From the NCBI RefSeq assembly GCF_004005495.1, contig NZ_RZYA01000014.1, positions 124,001 through 188,000 of the forward strand: a stretch of 64,000 nt of DNA, in the 5' to 3' direction. The stretch's first letter is position 1; every line of letters starts with the position of its first letter. The DNA is from Streptomyces antnestii (GTDB taxonomy: Bacteria; Actinomycetota; Actinomycetes; Streptomycetales; Streptomycetaceae). Under the pieces are notes generated by a model, which was not told the origin of the DNA, ran no database searches, and saw only the letters and a list, made by a program, of their open reading frames with translations. Positions 17,340 through 25,936 of this stretch are shown here, piece after piece. The translations under genes and the position numbers were made by a program.

Positions 17340-17372
17340 CTTCAGGGATCAGGGATCAGGGATCAGGCAGCG
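17340..17372. repeat. AGGGATC tandem triplet
   Basis: Three adjacent copies of the 7-mer AGGGATC lie between the reductase and IclR genes. The rest of 17253-17540 holds no recognisable gene. Confidence 0.45.
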
Positions 17373-17540
17373 ACGGTGCCCAGGACCCCGCCGCGCTGAT
17401 CGACCGGGCCTTCGCCGCGATTGCCCCGGCACCGGGTACTGCTCACCAGAGCATTGACGACCGTCAGGGATCTGCCTAATTTTTCGGTGACGTGCCCGAG
17501 TCCGCAGTGGAGCGGCCGGTGCCCGGACGAGGAGGTCCGT

Positions 17541-18317
17541 ATGCAGCGCCGAGCCCCGACCGACAGCTGCTCGGTGACGGCCAGGGCCCTGCAGGTGTTG
17601 GAAGCCTTCACCCCGGAGCGGCCCGTGCTGCGGCTCGCCGACATCTCCCGCCACACCGGACTGCCCCTCACCACCGCCCACCGGCTGGTGAGGGAACTGG
17701 CCGGCTGGGGCGCGCTCGAACGCGAGCCGAGCGGCGGTTACCGCATCGGCCTGCGGCTGTGGGAGATCGCCTCCCTCGCCCCGCGCGGCCTCGGCCTGCG
17801 CGAGGCCGCACTGCCGTATCTCTCCGACCTCGGGCACATCACCCGCGAGAACGTGCAGCTCGCCGTCCGCGAGGACCTGTCCGTCGTCTACGTGGAGCGC
17901 CTAGCAGGCCGGGACGCGGTCAAAGTCCTTACCCGCGTCGGCGGGCGGTTCGACCTCGCACCCACCGGCGTCGGCCTCGTCCTCCTCGCCCATGCACCCC
18001 GGGAGGTCCAGGAACAGGTGCTGTCCCGGCCGTTCGTCCGGCACACGGAGAAAACCCTGTGCACCTCGGACGAGGTACGCCGCGTCCTCGCCGAGGTGCG
18101 CCGCACCGGAGTCGCCACCAGCGACCGGCAGGTGACGATGGACGCCGTGTCGATCGCGGCCCCGGTGTACGGGCCGGACAACACCGTCGTCGCGGCCGTC
18201 TCGGTCGTTGCCCACGCCGACGCCGTGACCCCGCATGCCCTCGCTCCGCTGGTGCAGGTCGCGGCACGCGGGATCTCACGGTCCCTCGGGGCACGGCTCA
18301 GGTCCTCGGTCGCCTGA
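17541..18317 (+). CDS. IclR-family transcriptional regulator
   Basis: A 258-residue IclR protein. The N-terminal winged HTH (about residues 10-70) contains LRLADISRHTGLPLTTAHRLVREL. The C-terminal effector domain (about 85-255) contains VYVERLAGRDAVKVLTRVGGRFDLAPTGVG and the APVYGPDNTVVAAVSVV segment. IclR proteins often control aromatic-acid catabolism genes. ATG 17541 follows GGAGG at 17530-17535. It lies downstream of and parallel to the Rieske operon, so it likely regulates it; no operator is evident. Confidence 0.88.
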   Translation: MQRRAPTDSCSVTARALQVLEAFTPERPVLRLADISRHTGLPLTTAHRLVRELAGWGALEREPSGGYRIGLRLWEIASLAPRGLGLREAALPYLSDLGHITRENVQLAVREDLSVVYVERLAGRDAVKVLTRVGGRFDLAPTGVGLVLLAHAPREVQEQVLSRPFVRHTEKTLCTSDEVRRVLAEVRRTGVATSDRQVTMDAVSIAAPVYGPDNTVVAAVSVVAHADAVTPHALAPLVQVAARGISRSLGARLRSSVA

Positions 18318-18414
18318 CCGACGCATGGCGGGCCAGGGCGACGGCGACCCGCCCAGCAAGCTGGGCAACAACCCCGGCCAGGGAGAACAATGAGAGGCAG
18401 TGACATCGTTCAGC

Positions 18415-18549
18415 ATGGAAACAGCCCGGCTGCGGCTGCGCCCGTACACCGTCGAGACGGCCGAGCAGGTGGCTGACGGGACGCCGGGGCGATGCGCCTG
18501 GAGCCCCGGGATATCCGCGGGCGGACGATCGTCGCGTGGCGGAAGCTGA
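18415..18549 (+). pseudogene. N-terminal fragment of a GNAT acetyltransferase
   Basis: ATG 18415 opens METARLRLRPYTVETAEQVA, the typical first strand and helix of a GNAT N-acetyltransferase. It stops after 44 residues, where the family needs about 170. The stop precedes a reverse-strand regulator remnant, so the gene was cut by rearrangement. Confidence 0.6.
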
Positions 18550-18565
18550 GGTCCCCCGTGGACGG

Positions 18566-18972
18566 TCAGCAGAGGTCGGCGTTGTCCCGCAGCCGTTTCA
18601 GCATGAGCGCGAGGTGCAGCCGAAACCGGCCGGCCGGGGAGCCGACCTCGAAGCCGAGGACGGCTTCGGCCCGGGTCAGCCGCGCCGGCATGGTGCTGTG
18701 GTGGCGGTGCAACAGGGCCGCGGCCTTGCGGGCCGAACCGGTCGCGCACAGCGCGTCGAGCGCGGAGAGGGTGTCTTCGCCGTGGTGGCTCCGTGGCGAG
18801 CGGGTCGAGGGCGCGGACGTCGGCCCGGGCAGGCGCTGTCCCGGGCGTCGTGTCGGCCGCGTCGCCGTCCGCGCGCAGCGACAGGCCCCGACCGGGCGCG
18901 TGCACGCCGACCTGGCAGCCGGCGAGGTCGGCCGTGCTGCGCACCAGTACGTCCATGCCCACCCGCCCGGTG
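18566..18972 (-). pseudogene. PucR-type regulator remnant, frameshifted and N-truncated
   Basis: The last ~65 residues before TGA at 18568-18566 are a clear PucR/CdaR C-terminal HTH: TLSALDALCATGSARKAAAL, then LLHRHHSTMPARLTRAEAVL and GRFRLHLALML. Upstream family-like sequence (LVRSTADLAGCQVGVHAPGR) is in a different frame, so there is a frameshift near 18790-18870. The N-terminal part of a normal ~400-residue protein is missing and is replaced by an ISL3 transposase fragment. Confidence 0.75.
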
Positions 18973-18974
18973 AT

Positions 18975-19370
18975 CAGGCGGTCGACTCCCCGGGGTGGTG
19001 GCGCGGGAGAAGCGCAGGGTGGTGTTGAGGGTCATGCCGAGCATGGACGGTGGCGTGCTTGGCGCGGGTGCGTTCGGCGAACCGGTGGCCTGTCAGCCAG
19101 GGCGACGGCTCAGTCGGCTCCGCTTCTTCCTGTGGTTTCTCCGGCGGCGTCGGAGTGGGGCGCAAGCAGCCGCGGTGTTGGTAGACGCATTTCTCGGCAG
19201 CTTCTCCCAGGTTGTGCCCGAGGTGCCATCGGTCCGTGACCTGGAGGGCCTGCGGGGCTCCGCGGGTGGCGCCTTCGGCGAAGAAGGGGGCGCGGTCACG
19301 GCAGATGACCTCGATGCCGGGCCGCTCGGCGAGCCAGGCCGCGAGCGGAGCGACTTTCGATGAAGTGCGT
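18975..19370 (-). pseudogene. ISL3-family transposase fragment
   Basis: It carries the central catalytic stretch of ISL3 transposases: PLAAWLAERPGIEVICRDRA and ALQVTDRWHLGHNLGEAAEK. Downstream, RTRAKHATVHA is followed in another frame by LGMTLNTTLRFSRATTP, so about a dozen residues and the frame are lost. The N-terminal zinc-finger part and C-terminal Glu region are missing. It abuts the PucR remnant and probably marks the event that destroyed it. Confidence 0.75.
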
Positions 19371-19701
19371 GCCGACCGATCAAGGCCCGTGAACCGCTCC
19401 GGGCGAAGGGACCGCGCGGGGTGCCATGCGGGCGAGCGACGAACGATGCCGCTGGATAGTTCGCATTCTTCTGCGGACAGGGGGGAGGAGCCGCTTACGT
19501 CTCGTGGATCCACTGCCGCAGCGCAAGTGCGACCTAGCGTGCAGGGAGCCGGAAGGCCCGTCAAGGGCTTAGTTGGCATCTATTTCGCTGCTGGGCATGC
19601 TGCGCAGATCGGCGGCCCTGCGGCCAGGTGCGCGCAACGACACGCCGTCGGCCTCGTTTCCCGTGCAGGGCAAGTGTGGGAGTCCCGGGAGGCTGCACCA
19701 G

Positions 19702-19716
19702 ATGTATCGGATGTAT
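19702..19716. promoter_or_regulatory. FadR/GntR-like site upstream of the ABC importer
   Basis: ATGTATCGGATGTAT contains two direct ATGTATCGG copies. It resembles the 15-bp site at 28216 (ATGTTTCGGATACAT) in the left half and spacer, although the right half is repeated rather than inverted. It lies about 45 bp upstream of the -35 box. Confidence 0.45.
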
Positions 19717-19761
19717 CGGATCCATTGAGCTCGGGAATGGGTGATGGCTCTGCTTTATCTC

Positions 19762-19791
19762 TTGACATGGGTGCACGCGGACTTCGATACT
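19762..19791 (+). promoter_or_regulatory. Promoter for the sugar ABC importer operon
   Basis: -35 TTGACA (19762-19767), 18-nt spacer, -10 GATACT (19786-19791), a good match to vegetative sigma (HrdB) promoters. The leader to the start codon is about 180 nt. Confidence 0.6.
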
Positions 19792-19980
19792 CAGTGCGCG
19801 CTGGAGGACGAACGCCCAGACGAAGCGGTGGTCCTCAAGATGAGCCGGACTCTGAGAAGAGTCTGAACCATGTGACAGATTCGGCGGACGGCTGGCAGCG
19901 GGACTCCCCCTCTCGTCTTGGTACGACAAGACAGCTACTCAGCACCGCCCCGCGACATTGACGGGTAGGGGAAGTAGCGC

Positions 19981-21273
19981 ATGACACGCAATCCGATACT
20001 CACGAGAACCGCCGCCCTCGCAGGTGCTCTGCTCTTGGCGGGGTGCACGGCCGGCGGCTCCGGTACGAGTGCGTCCAAGGGCGACAAGGTCACCCTGACC
20101 TTTCTCACCTTCGAAACGCCGAACCTCGACGCGAAGTACTGGGACGCGGCGATCGCCCGCGCCTCGGCGAAGGTGCCCGGCGTCAAGATCAAGAAGCTGG
20201 TGTCACCCAGCGCCGACCGCACCGGATACGCGAAGCAGCTCGACAGCACCGGCCAGTTCCCGGACGTCATGATCGGCCTGAACCCGGCCGGATTCGCCGA
20301 GGCGGGCAAGCTGGCGCCCTGGACGGACAAGGAACTCGCCACCTACGGCGACCCGCACGCCAACCCGTACGGCGGCAAGGTCTACCAGTTGCCGTATGCC
20401 GCGCAGACGACGCTCGTCTACTACAACAAGAAGGACTTCGCCGCGGCCGGGATCGACACCCCGCCCCGCACCTACCGTGAACTGGTCGACGACAGCGTCA
20501 AGTTGAAGAAGAAGGGCATCAACCCCTTCGTCGTCGGCGGTGGCGGCAAGGACTCCTGGGCCGACATGTTCCCGCTGATCTGCACGGTGGCCACCGACGT
20601 CTACAAGAAGACGCCCGACTGGCTGTCCCAACGCGCCGACGGCAAGGTCAAGTTCACCGACAAGGCCTTCGTGACCGCCGCCCAGAAGGTCGCAGGCCTC
20701 GCCGGCAAGGGCTATATCGACCGGGCGGGCCTGTCCCGTTCCTACGCCGACACGGAGCAGGCGTTCCGTGACGGCATGGGTGCGATGTACCCGATGGGGA
20801 GCTGGTTCTCCGCCTCGGCCGACACGAAGAAGCCGAGTTTCGACACGGGCGTGTTCGCCTGGCCCACCGACCAGGGATCCCCGGCGCTGCCCAGCGTCCT
20901 CGGCGGCGGCATGACGGTCAGCTCCAAGGCGCCCGACGTGCCGCTGGCCAAGAAGTGGGCGAAGGCGTTCATGGAGGACCAGAAGAACCTGGACGCCTCC
21001 GTCAAGGCCGACGGGCTCATCATCGACATCAAGGGCTACACCCCGCCGACCACCATGGGGCCCGTCTACAAAGAGACGTTGAAGGCATACCGGCAGGCCC
21101 AGAAGGACGACGGAATCGTCAACTCCTTCTCCCAGGAGACCGGTGACGGCTCCCTGCCGCCGGGCGTCGCCGACAAGGCGGCCATCGGCATGCAGAAACT
21201 CCTCAGCGGCGGCATGACGGCCAAGGAGTTCGGCGTCTACATGGATGAGCAGTGGGACAAGGCCACCCGGTGA
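19981..21273 (+). CDS. ABC transporter sugar-binding lipoprotein
   Basis: A 430-residue family-1 (CUT1) solute-binding protein. The lipoprotein signal ends LLLAGC with the lipidated Cys at residue 22. The mature part shows sugar-binding features: FPDVMIGLNPAGF, YQLPYAAQTTLVYYNKKDF, and DGMGAMYPMGSWF near residue 265. It captures an oligosaccharide or monosaccharide outside the membrane and hands it to the permeases encoded next, coupled by TGATG. AGGGGAAG precedes ATG 19981. Neighbouring enzymes suggest L-fucose or a fucosylated glycan as ligand, an inference. Confidence 0.9.
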   Translation: MTRNPILTRTAALAGALLLAGCTAGGSGTSASKGDKVTLTFLTFETPNLDAKYWDAAIARASAKVPGVKIKKLVSPSADRTGYAKQLDSTGQFPDVMIGLNPAGFAEAGKLAPWTDKELATYGDPHANPYGGKVYQLPYAAQTTLVYYNKKDFAAAGIDTPPRTYRELVDDSVKLKKKGINPFVVGGGGKDSWADMFPLICTVATDVYKKTPDWLSQRADGKVKFTDKAFVTAAQKVAGLAGKGYIDRAGLSRSYADTEQAFRDGMGAMYPMGSWFSASADTKKPSFDTGVFAWPTDQGSPALPSVLGGGMTVSSKAPDVPLAKKWAKAFMEDQKNLDASVKADGLIIDIKGYTPPTTMGPVYKETLKAYRQAQKDDGIVNSFSQETGDGSLPPGVADKAAIGMQKLLSGGMTAKEFGVYMDEQWDKATR

Positions 21274-22271
21274 TGCGCGTGGGTACCCCACATCGACCGG
21301 AGGCCCCGTCTGCCACGCCCGTGAAGCAAAGCGCCGCGGGGGAGCGAGGCCGGGACACGCACGCGAAGCGGATCGCTCCGACGCCGCGCCGCGCGCGCAC
21401 GAAAGGAGGGCTGAGCCGCTTCGCCGTCTTCGCGGCTCCCGGACTGGTGGTCTACCTGGCCCTGGTGCTGGTGCCGATCGCGATGACGACCGGCTACAGC
21501 CTCACCAACAGAAACCCGTTCAACCCGCCGACCCGGTGGGTGGGTCTGGACAACCTGACAGGGCTGTTCTCCGACGACGAGTTCCTCAAAGCGCTCCAGA
21601 ACACCGTCGTCATCACCGTGATCGTGACGCTCGTGACCAACGCGGGCGGGCTCGCGATCGCCCTGCTCCTCGACCGGCGTGGCTGGCTGTACAACGCGCT
21701 GCGCAGCGTGTTCTTCGTGCCGGTCGTGCTCAGCGCCGTGGTGGTCAGCGTCATCTGGCAGTCGATCCTCGTCGACGACGGCCTGCTCAACTCCATGCTG
21801 CGGGACCTGGGCGTGCACCATCCACCGGGCTGGCTCTCCGACCCGGGCCTCGCCCTTTACACGGTCTCCTGGGTCATCGCCTGGCAGGGGCTCGGCTTCT
21901 GCGTGGTGATCTATCTGGCCGGACTCCAGGGAATCCCGCAGGAGTTGTACGAGGCGGCGGCCATCGACGGCTGCGGGCCGCTCATGCGGTTCCGCAAGGT
22001 CACCTGGCCGATGCTGGCGCCCGCCGTCACGATCAACACGGTCATGTCGCTGATCGGCGGCTTCAAGGCCTACGACCAGATCCAGGTCCTGACCAACGGC
22101 GGCCCGGGTCCCGGCACCACATCCACCCTTGCCTTCCAGGTGGTGCAGACCGCGTTCAACGGCAACCACGTCGGCTACGCCTCCGCGATGGCCGTGGTGA
22201 TGCTGGTCCTGGTCGCGGCCGTCTCCGTCGTCGCGCTCGGGCTGCTGCAGAAGCGCGAGGTGACGTCGTGA
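21273..22271 (+). CDS. Sugar ABC transporter permease (inner component 1)
   Basis: A 332-residue MalF-type permease with about six membrane segments after a ~45-residue basic cytoplasmic N-terminus. The EAA loop, EAAAIDGCGPLMRFRKVTWP, contacts the ATPase. ATG 21273 overlaps the previous stop (TGATG). The second permease follows by GTGA. No ATPase gene is present nearby; Streptomyces CUT1 importers commonly share the MsiK ATPase encoded elsewhere. Confidence 0.92.
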   Translation: MRVGTPHRPEAPSATPVKQSAAGERGRDTHAKRIAPTPRRARTKGGLSRFAVFAAPGLVVYLALVLVPIAMTTGYSLTNRNPFNPPTRWVGLDNLTGLFSDDEFLKALQNTVVITVIVTLVTNAGGLAIALLLDRRGWLYNALRSVFFVPVVLSAVVVSVIWQSILVDDGLLNSMLRDLGVHHPPGWLSDPGLALYTVSWVIAWQGLGFCVVIYLAGLQGIPQELYEAAAIDGCGPLMRFRKVTWPMLAPAVTINTVMSLIGGFKAYDQIQVLTNGGPGPGTTSTLAFQVVQTAFNGNHVGYASAMAVVMLVLVAAVSVVALGLLQKREVTS

Positions 22272-23104
22272 ACCGTCCCCATCAGGCCCGAACCTGGCTC
22301 CGTCCGGCCGGCGCGCTGCTCGCCGGCATCCTCTTCTTCCTGCCGATCTACGTCGTCCTGGTCAACGTGTTCAAGGACGGTTCGTCGATCGTGTCGGACC
22401 CGCTCGGTCTGCCGAGCCCGCCCACCCTGGACAACCTCCAGAGCGTACTGTCACGCCCGGACCACCTCTTCTGGTACGGGCTGATCAACAGCACCGAGGT
22501 CACGGTGATCTCCATCCTGATCATCACCGCGATCTCCGCCATGCTCGGCCACTATCTGGCCCGCACGACCGGCATCGTCTCCAAGGCCGCCATGGTCGTG
22601 CTGCTGTGCGGGCTCATGGTGCCGCCCGCCGTCATCCTCACCCCGATCACCGAAGTGCTACGGGCCCTCGGGCTGATGAGCAGTGTGCCCGGCCTTGTGC
22701 TGGCGTACATCGGCTACTACATGCCGTTCGGAGTGTTCGTCTTCGCCGGCTTCGCCAAGACGATCCCGCGGGAACTCGAAGAGGCCGCGGCGATCGACGG
22801 CGCCGGAGCGTTCCGCGCGTTCTGGCAGGTGGTCTTCCCGCTCATGCGCCCCGCGTCGGCCAGCGTGCTGATCTTCCTCGGCGTGTGGATCTGGAACGAC
22901 TTCCTCAACCCGCTGATCATCCTGGGGCCGGCCGACGGCACCACGGTGACGGCCGGCATCTATCGCGCCATCGGCGAGCACCAGGCCGACTACGGCTCCG
23001 TCTTCGCCCTGATGTTCCTGGCGACGCTGCCCATCCTGATCTTCTACCTGGCCTTCCAGAAGCAGTTCGTCAAGGGCCTCACCGGCGGGGCGACGAAGGG
23101 CTGA
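22268..23104 (+). CDS. Sugar ABC transporter permease (inner component 2)
   Basis: A 278-residue MalG-type permease with six predicted membrane segments and the EAA motif EAAAIDGAGAFRAFWQVVFP. GTG 22268 overlaps the previous stop (GTGA), so the three importer genes form one coupled unit. A GC-rich hairpin follows, after which the catabolic enzymes begin. Confidence 0.92.
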   Translation: MNRPHQARTWLRPAGALLAGILFFLPIYVVLVNVFKDGSSIVSDPLGLPSPPTLDNLQSVLSRPDHLFWYGLINSTEVTVISILIITAISAMLGHYLARTTGIVSKAAMVVLLCGLMVPPAVILTPITEVLRALGLMSSVPGLVLAYIGYYMPFGVFVFAGFAKTIPRELEEAAAIDGAGAFRAFWQVVFPLMRPASASVLIFLGVWIWNDFLNPLIILGPADGTTVTAGIYRAIGEHQADYGSVFALMFLATLPILIFYLAFQKQFVKGLTGGATKG

Positions 23105-23111
23105 GCGGGCC

Positions 23112-23154
23112 GGCGCGGGGCGGGGGGGACCAGTGACGTCCCCTGCCCCGCGCC
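23112..23154. terminator. Hairpin after the importer genes
   Basis: GGCGCGGGGC (23112-23121) pairs with GCCCCGCGCC (23145-23154), with an inner GGGGGAC/GTCCCC extension. It may attenuate transcription between importer and enzyme genes. Confidence 0.6.
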
Positions 23155-23199
23155 GACCTGGTCCGACAGCACATCCGCACAGCAGCGTGAAGGAAGACC

Positions 23200-23955
23200 A
23201 TGACGGAACTTGCGGGCCTGCGGGCCATCGTCACCGGCGGTGCCTCCGGGATAGGCCTGGCCACCGCCGAACTGCTGGCCGGGCGCGGCGCCACCGTGGC
23301 CGTGCTCGACCTCACCCCCGGCGACGTACCGGCGCCCTTGATCGGCTTCACGGCCGACGTGGGCGACGACACCGGCGTGCGACGGGCCGTCGACGCGGCC
23401 GCCGCGGCGCTGGGCGGCCTGGACATCCTCGTCAACAACGCCGGGGTCGGGGCGGCGGGCACCGTCGAGGACAACACCGACGAGCAGTGGCACCAGGTGC
23501 TCGACATCAACGTGCTCGGCGTCGTCCGCACCACCCGGGCCGCGCTCCCGCACCTCCGCCGCTCGGCACACGCCGCGATCGTCAACACCTGCTCGATCGC
23601 GGCGACCGCGGGGCTGCCCCGACGGGCGCTGTACTCGGCCAGCAAGGGCGCCGTGTACGCGCTGACCCTGGCCATGGCCGCCGACCACATGGACGAGGGC
23701 ATCCGCGTCACCTGCGTCACCCCCGGCACCGTGGACACACCGTGGGTGACCCGGCTCCTCGACCGCTCTCCCGACGCCACGGCCGAGCTGGCCGCCCTCA
23801 ACGCCCGCCAACCGCACGGCCGACTGGTCACCGCGCAGGAGGTCGCCGCCGCGATCGCCTACCTCGCCGGCCCGCTGGCGGGATCGACGACCGGCACCGC
23901 GCTGGCCGTCGACGGCGGGATGGCCGGCCTGCGACTCCGGCCCGCCGCGGGCTGA
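23200..23955 (+). CDS. SDR dehydrogenase, probable sugar-acid or fucose dehydrogenase
   Basis: A 251-residue classical SDR: TGGASGIG nucleotide loop, NNAGVG, catalytic Ser in NTCSIAATAG, YSASK, and C-terminal VDGGMAG. In oxidative L-fucose operons an SDR of this type oxidises 2-keto-3-deoxy-L-fuconate; others oxidise L-fucose itself. The aldo/keto reductase, lactonase and mutarotase neighbours support the same pathway. AAGGAAG precedes ATG 23200. Confidence 0.85.
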   Translation: MTELAGLRAIVTGGASGIGLATAELLAGRGATVAVLDLTPGDVPAPLIGFTADVGDDTGVRRAVDAAAAALGGLDILVNNAGVGAAGTVEDNTDEQWHQVLDINVLGVVRTTRAALPHLRRSAHAAIVNTCSIAATAGLPRRALYSASKGAVYALTLAMAADHMDEGIRVTCVTPGTVDTPWVTRLLDRSPDATAELAALNARQPHGRLVTAQEVAAAIAYLAGPLAGSTTGTALAVDGGMAGLRLRPAAG

Positions 23956-23985
23956 CCTCGATCCACTTCGTTCCGTGCCCCTTCC

Positions 23986-25026
23986 ATGAGAGGCATCCCT
24001 CACCCCATGCACTCCCCAACACCTGGGCGCACCACAGCCATTGACGGTCTGTCACTTGGCACTGCCGCCCTGGGCAACCTGTTCCACGCGATCAGCGACG
24101 AGGACGCGGCCGCCACCGTCGAGGCCGCCTGGGCCTGCGGTATCCGCGCCTTCGACACCGCCCCGCACTACGGCCTCGGCCTGTCCGAACGCCGGCTTGG
24201 AGACGCACTGCGCAGCCGGCCGCGTGCCCAGTACACGCTCTCCACCAAAGTCGGCCGCAGGCTGCGCCGACGTACGGGACCACTACCCGGGGACGACCTG
24301 GCGAACGGCTTCGCCGTCCCCGCCACCCACGAACGGGTGTGGGACTTCAGCGCCGGCGGCGTACGCCGCAGCGTCGAGGAGAGCCTTGCCCGACTCGGTC
24401 TCGACCGTGTCGACACCGTCTACCTGCACGACCCGGACGGCCACGTGCGTGCGGCCTTCGACCATGCCTACCCCGAGCTGGAGCGAATGCGGGCGGAGGG
24501 CATGGTCGGCGCGATCGGTGTCGGCATGAATCAGACCGAGATGCCGGCACGGTTCGTCCGTGACACCGACATCGACGTGGTCCTGCTCGCCGGCCGCTAC
24601 TCCCTGCTCGACCAGAGCGCTCTGGCCGTACTGCTGCCGCAGGCGGCGCGACGCGGGGTGTCCGTACTGATCGGCGGGGTGTTCAACTCGGGCCTCCTGG
24701 CCGATCCCCGGCCGGGTGCCCACTTCGACTACGCACCCGCGGCACCGCAGGTTCTGGAGCGGGCCCTCGAACTGCGCGCCGTGTGCGCCGAGTTCGACGT
24801 CCCGCTGCGGGCCGCGGCCCTGCAGTTCCCGTACGGGCATCCGGCGGTCGCGGGTGTTCTGCTCGGGGCACGCCGCGCCGCCGAGGTGGCGGACGCGGCC
24901 GCGATGCTCCGCCACCCCGTTCCCTCGGCGATGTGGCGGGCGCTGCGTTCCCGAGGCCTGCTGCAGCCGGACGTGCCGGTACCGGTCCGAGGCATCCGCC
25001 GGCACATGGAAGGGAAGCTCTCATGA
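23986..25026 (+). CDS. Aldo/keto reductase, L-fucose/D-threo-aldose dehydrogenase type
   Basis: A 346-residue AKR. Barrel motifs include FDTAPHYGLGLSERRLG (catalytic Asp and Tyr), LSTKVGR (catalytic Lys) and VDTVYLHDPDGH (His). This pattern matches pyridoxal 4-dehydrogenase/D-threo-aldose 1-dehydrogenase members, which oxidise L-fucose to its lactone with NAD(P). The next gene, coupled by ATGA, encodes the matching lactonase. The start could be 23986 or ATG 24007; neither has a strong ribosome site. Confidence 0.87.
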   Translation: MRGIPHPMHSPTPGRTTAIDGLSLGTAALGNLFHAISDEDAAATVEAAWACGIRAFDTAPHYGLGLSERRLGDALRSRPRAQYTLSTKVGRRLRRRTGPLPGDDLANGFAVPATHERVWDFSAGGVRRSVEESLARLGLDRVDTVYLHDPDGHVRAAFDHAYPELERMRAEGMVGAIGVGMNQTEMPARFVRDTDIDVVLLAGRYSLLDQSALAVLLPQAARRGVSVLIGGVFNSGLLADPRPGAHFDYAPAAPQVLERALELRAVCAEFDVPLRAAALQFPYGHPAVAGVLLGARRAAEVADAAAMLRHPVPSAMWRALRSRGLLQPDVPVPVRGIRRHMEGKLS

Positions 25027-25865
25027 CCACCATCGACGCCCACCAGCACGTCTGGGATCTGTCGGTCCGCGACCAGGACTGGATCACCGGCCCCGAACTC
25101 GCGCCACTGCGACGCGACTTCACCCTCGACGACCTGCGCCCGCAGGCCGCGGCCGCCGACGTCGACGCCACCGTGCTGGTGCAGACGATCTGCGTTCCCG
25201 AGGAGACTCCCGAGTTCCTGGCGCTGGCCGCGCGCGACCCCTTGGTGGCCGGCGTCGTCGGCTGGACCGACCTCACCTCGCCCGCGGTCGCCGACGCCCT
25301 GGCGGAACTGCGCGCGCAGCCCGGCGGTGACCACCTCGTCGGCATCCGCCACCAGGTCCAGGGGGAGGCGGACCCGGACTGGCTGCTCCGCCCCGACATG
25401 GGCCGCGGCCTGTCCGCCGTCGCATCCGCCGGCCTCGCCTACGACCTCGTCCTGCGCCCCGAACAGCTGCCGTCGGCGGTCGTGGCGGCCCGCGCCAGGC
25501 CCCAACTCACCTTCGTTCTCGACCACTTGGGCAAGCCGCCGGTGCGCCCGCGCCGACCGGACACCTGGGCCGCGGAGCTGCGTACCCTGGCCCGGCTCCC
25601 CAACACCGTGGCCAAGCTCTCGGGGCTGTTCACCGAGGCCGACCGGTACGCCTGGAGCCCCGACCGGCTGCGGCCGTTCGTGGCGGTCGCGCTGGAGGCC
25701 TTCGGCCCGGAGCGGCTCATGTTCGGCTCGGACTGGCCGGTGTGCACGCTGGCGGGCGAGTACGCGCAGGTGGTGTCCGCCAGCCGCGAGCTCGTGGCGG
25801 ACCTGTCGCAGGACGAGCGGACGGCGGTGTTCGGCGGCACGGCTGCGCGGGTGTACGGCGTGTGA
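25023..25865 (+). CDS. Amidohydrolase-family lactonase (L-fuconolactonase-like)
   Basis: A 280-residue COG3618-type amidohydrolase. IDAHQHVWD supplies the first metal His pair; later motifs are FVLDHLGKPPV and MFGSDWPVC (catalytic Asp). Characterised relatives hydrolyse L-fucono-1,5-lactone or other sugar lactones. ATG 25023 overlaps the AKR stop, fitting a dehydrogenase-lactonase pair. It converges with the leftward mutarotase/dehydratase genes across a perfect hairpin. Confidence 0.87.
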   Translation: MTTIDAHQHVWDLSVRDQDWITGPELAPLRRDFTLDDLRPQAAAADVDATVLVQTICVPEETPEFLALAARDPLVAGVVGWTDLTSPAVADALAELRAQPGGDHLVGIRHQVQGEADPDWLLRPDMGRGLSAVASAGLAYDLVLRPEQLPSAVVAARARPQLTFVLDHLGKPPVRPRRPDTWAAELRTLARLPNTVAKLSGLFTEADRYAWSPDRLRPFVAVALEAFGPERLMFGSDWPVCTLAGEYAQVVSASRELVADLSQDERTAVFGGTAARVYGV

Positions 25866-25874
25866 CCCGAAGCG

Positions 25875-25930
25875 GGCAGGCAATGGGAGGGGGCGGACGC
25901 AGATGCGTCCGCCCCCTCCCATTGCCTGCC
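25875..25930. terminator. Bidirectional terminator with a perfect 27-bp stem
   Basis: A 27-nt arm (25875-25901, starting GGCAGGCAATGG) is perfectly complementary to 25904-25930, with a 2-nt loop. It sits between convergent operons, 9 nt after the lactonase stop and 6 nt beyond the mutarotase stop. Confidence 0.85.
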
Positions 25931-25936
25931 GCGTTG

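Larger units (their letters stand above)
19371..19980. other. Intergenic region upstream of the first sugar ABC importer
   Basis: About 610 nt with no convincing gene. It contains a promoter (19762-19791) and a tandem ATGTATCGG site (19702-19719). The remainder may be further rearrangement debris that I could not identify. Confidence 0.55.

Noticed and set aside
17253..17540. Possible small gene before the IclR regulator
   Set aside because: Short frames lack ribosome sites and family features; the region has tandem repeats instead.
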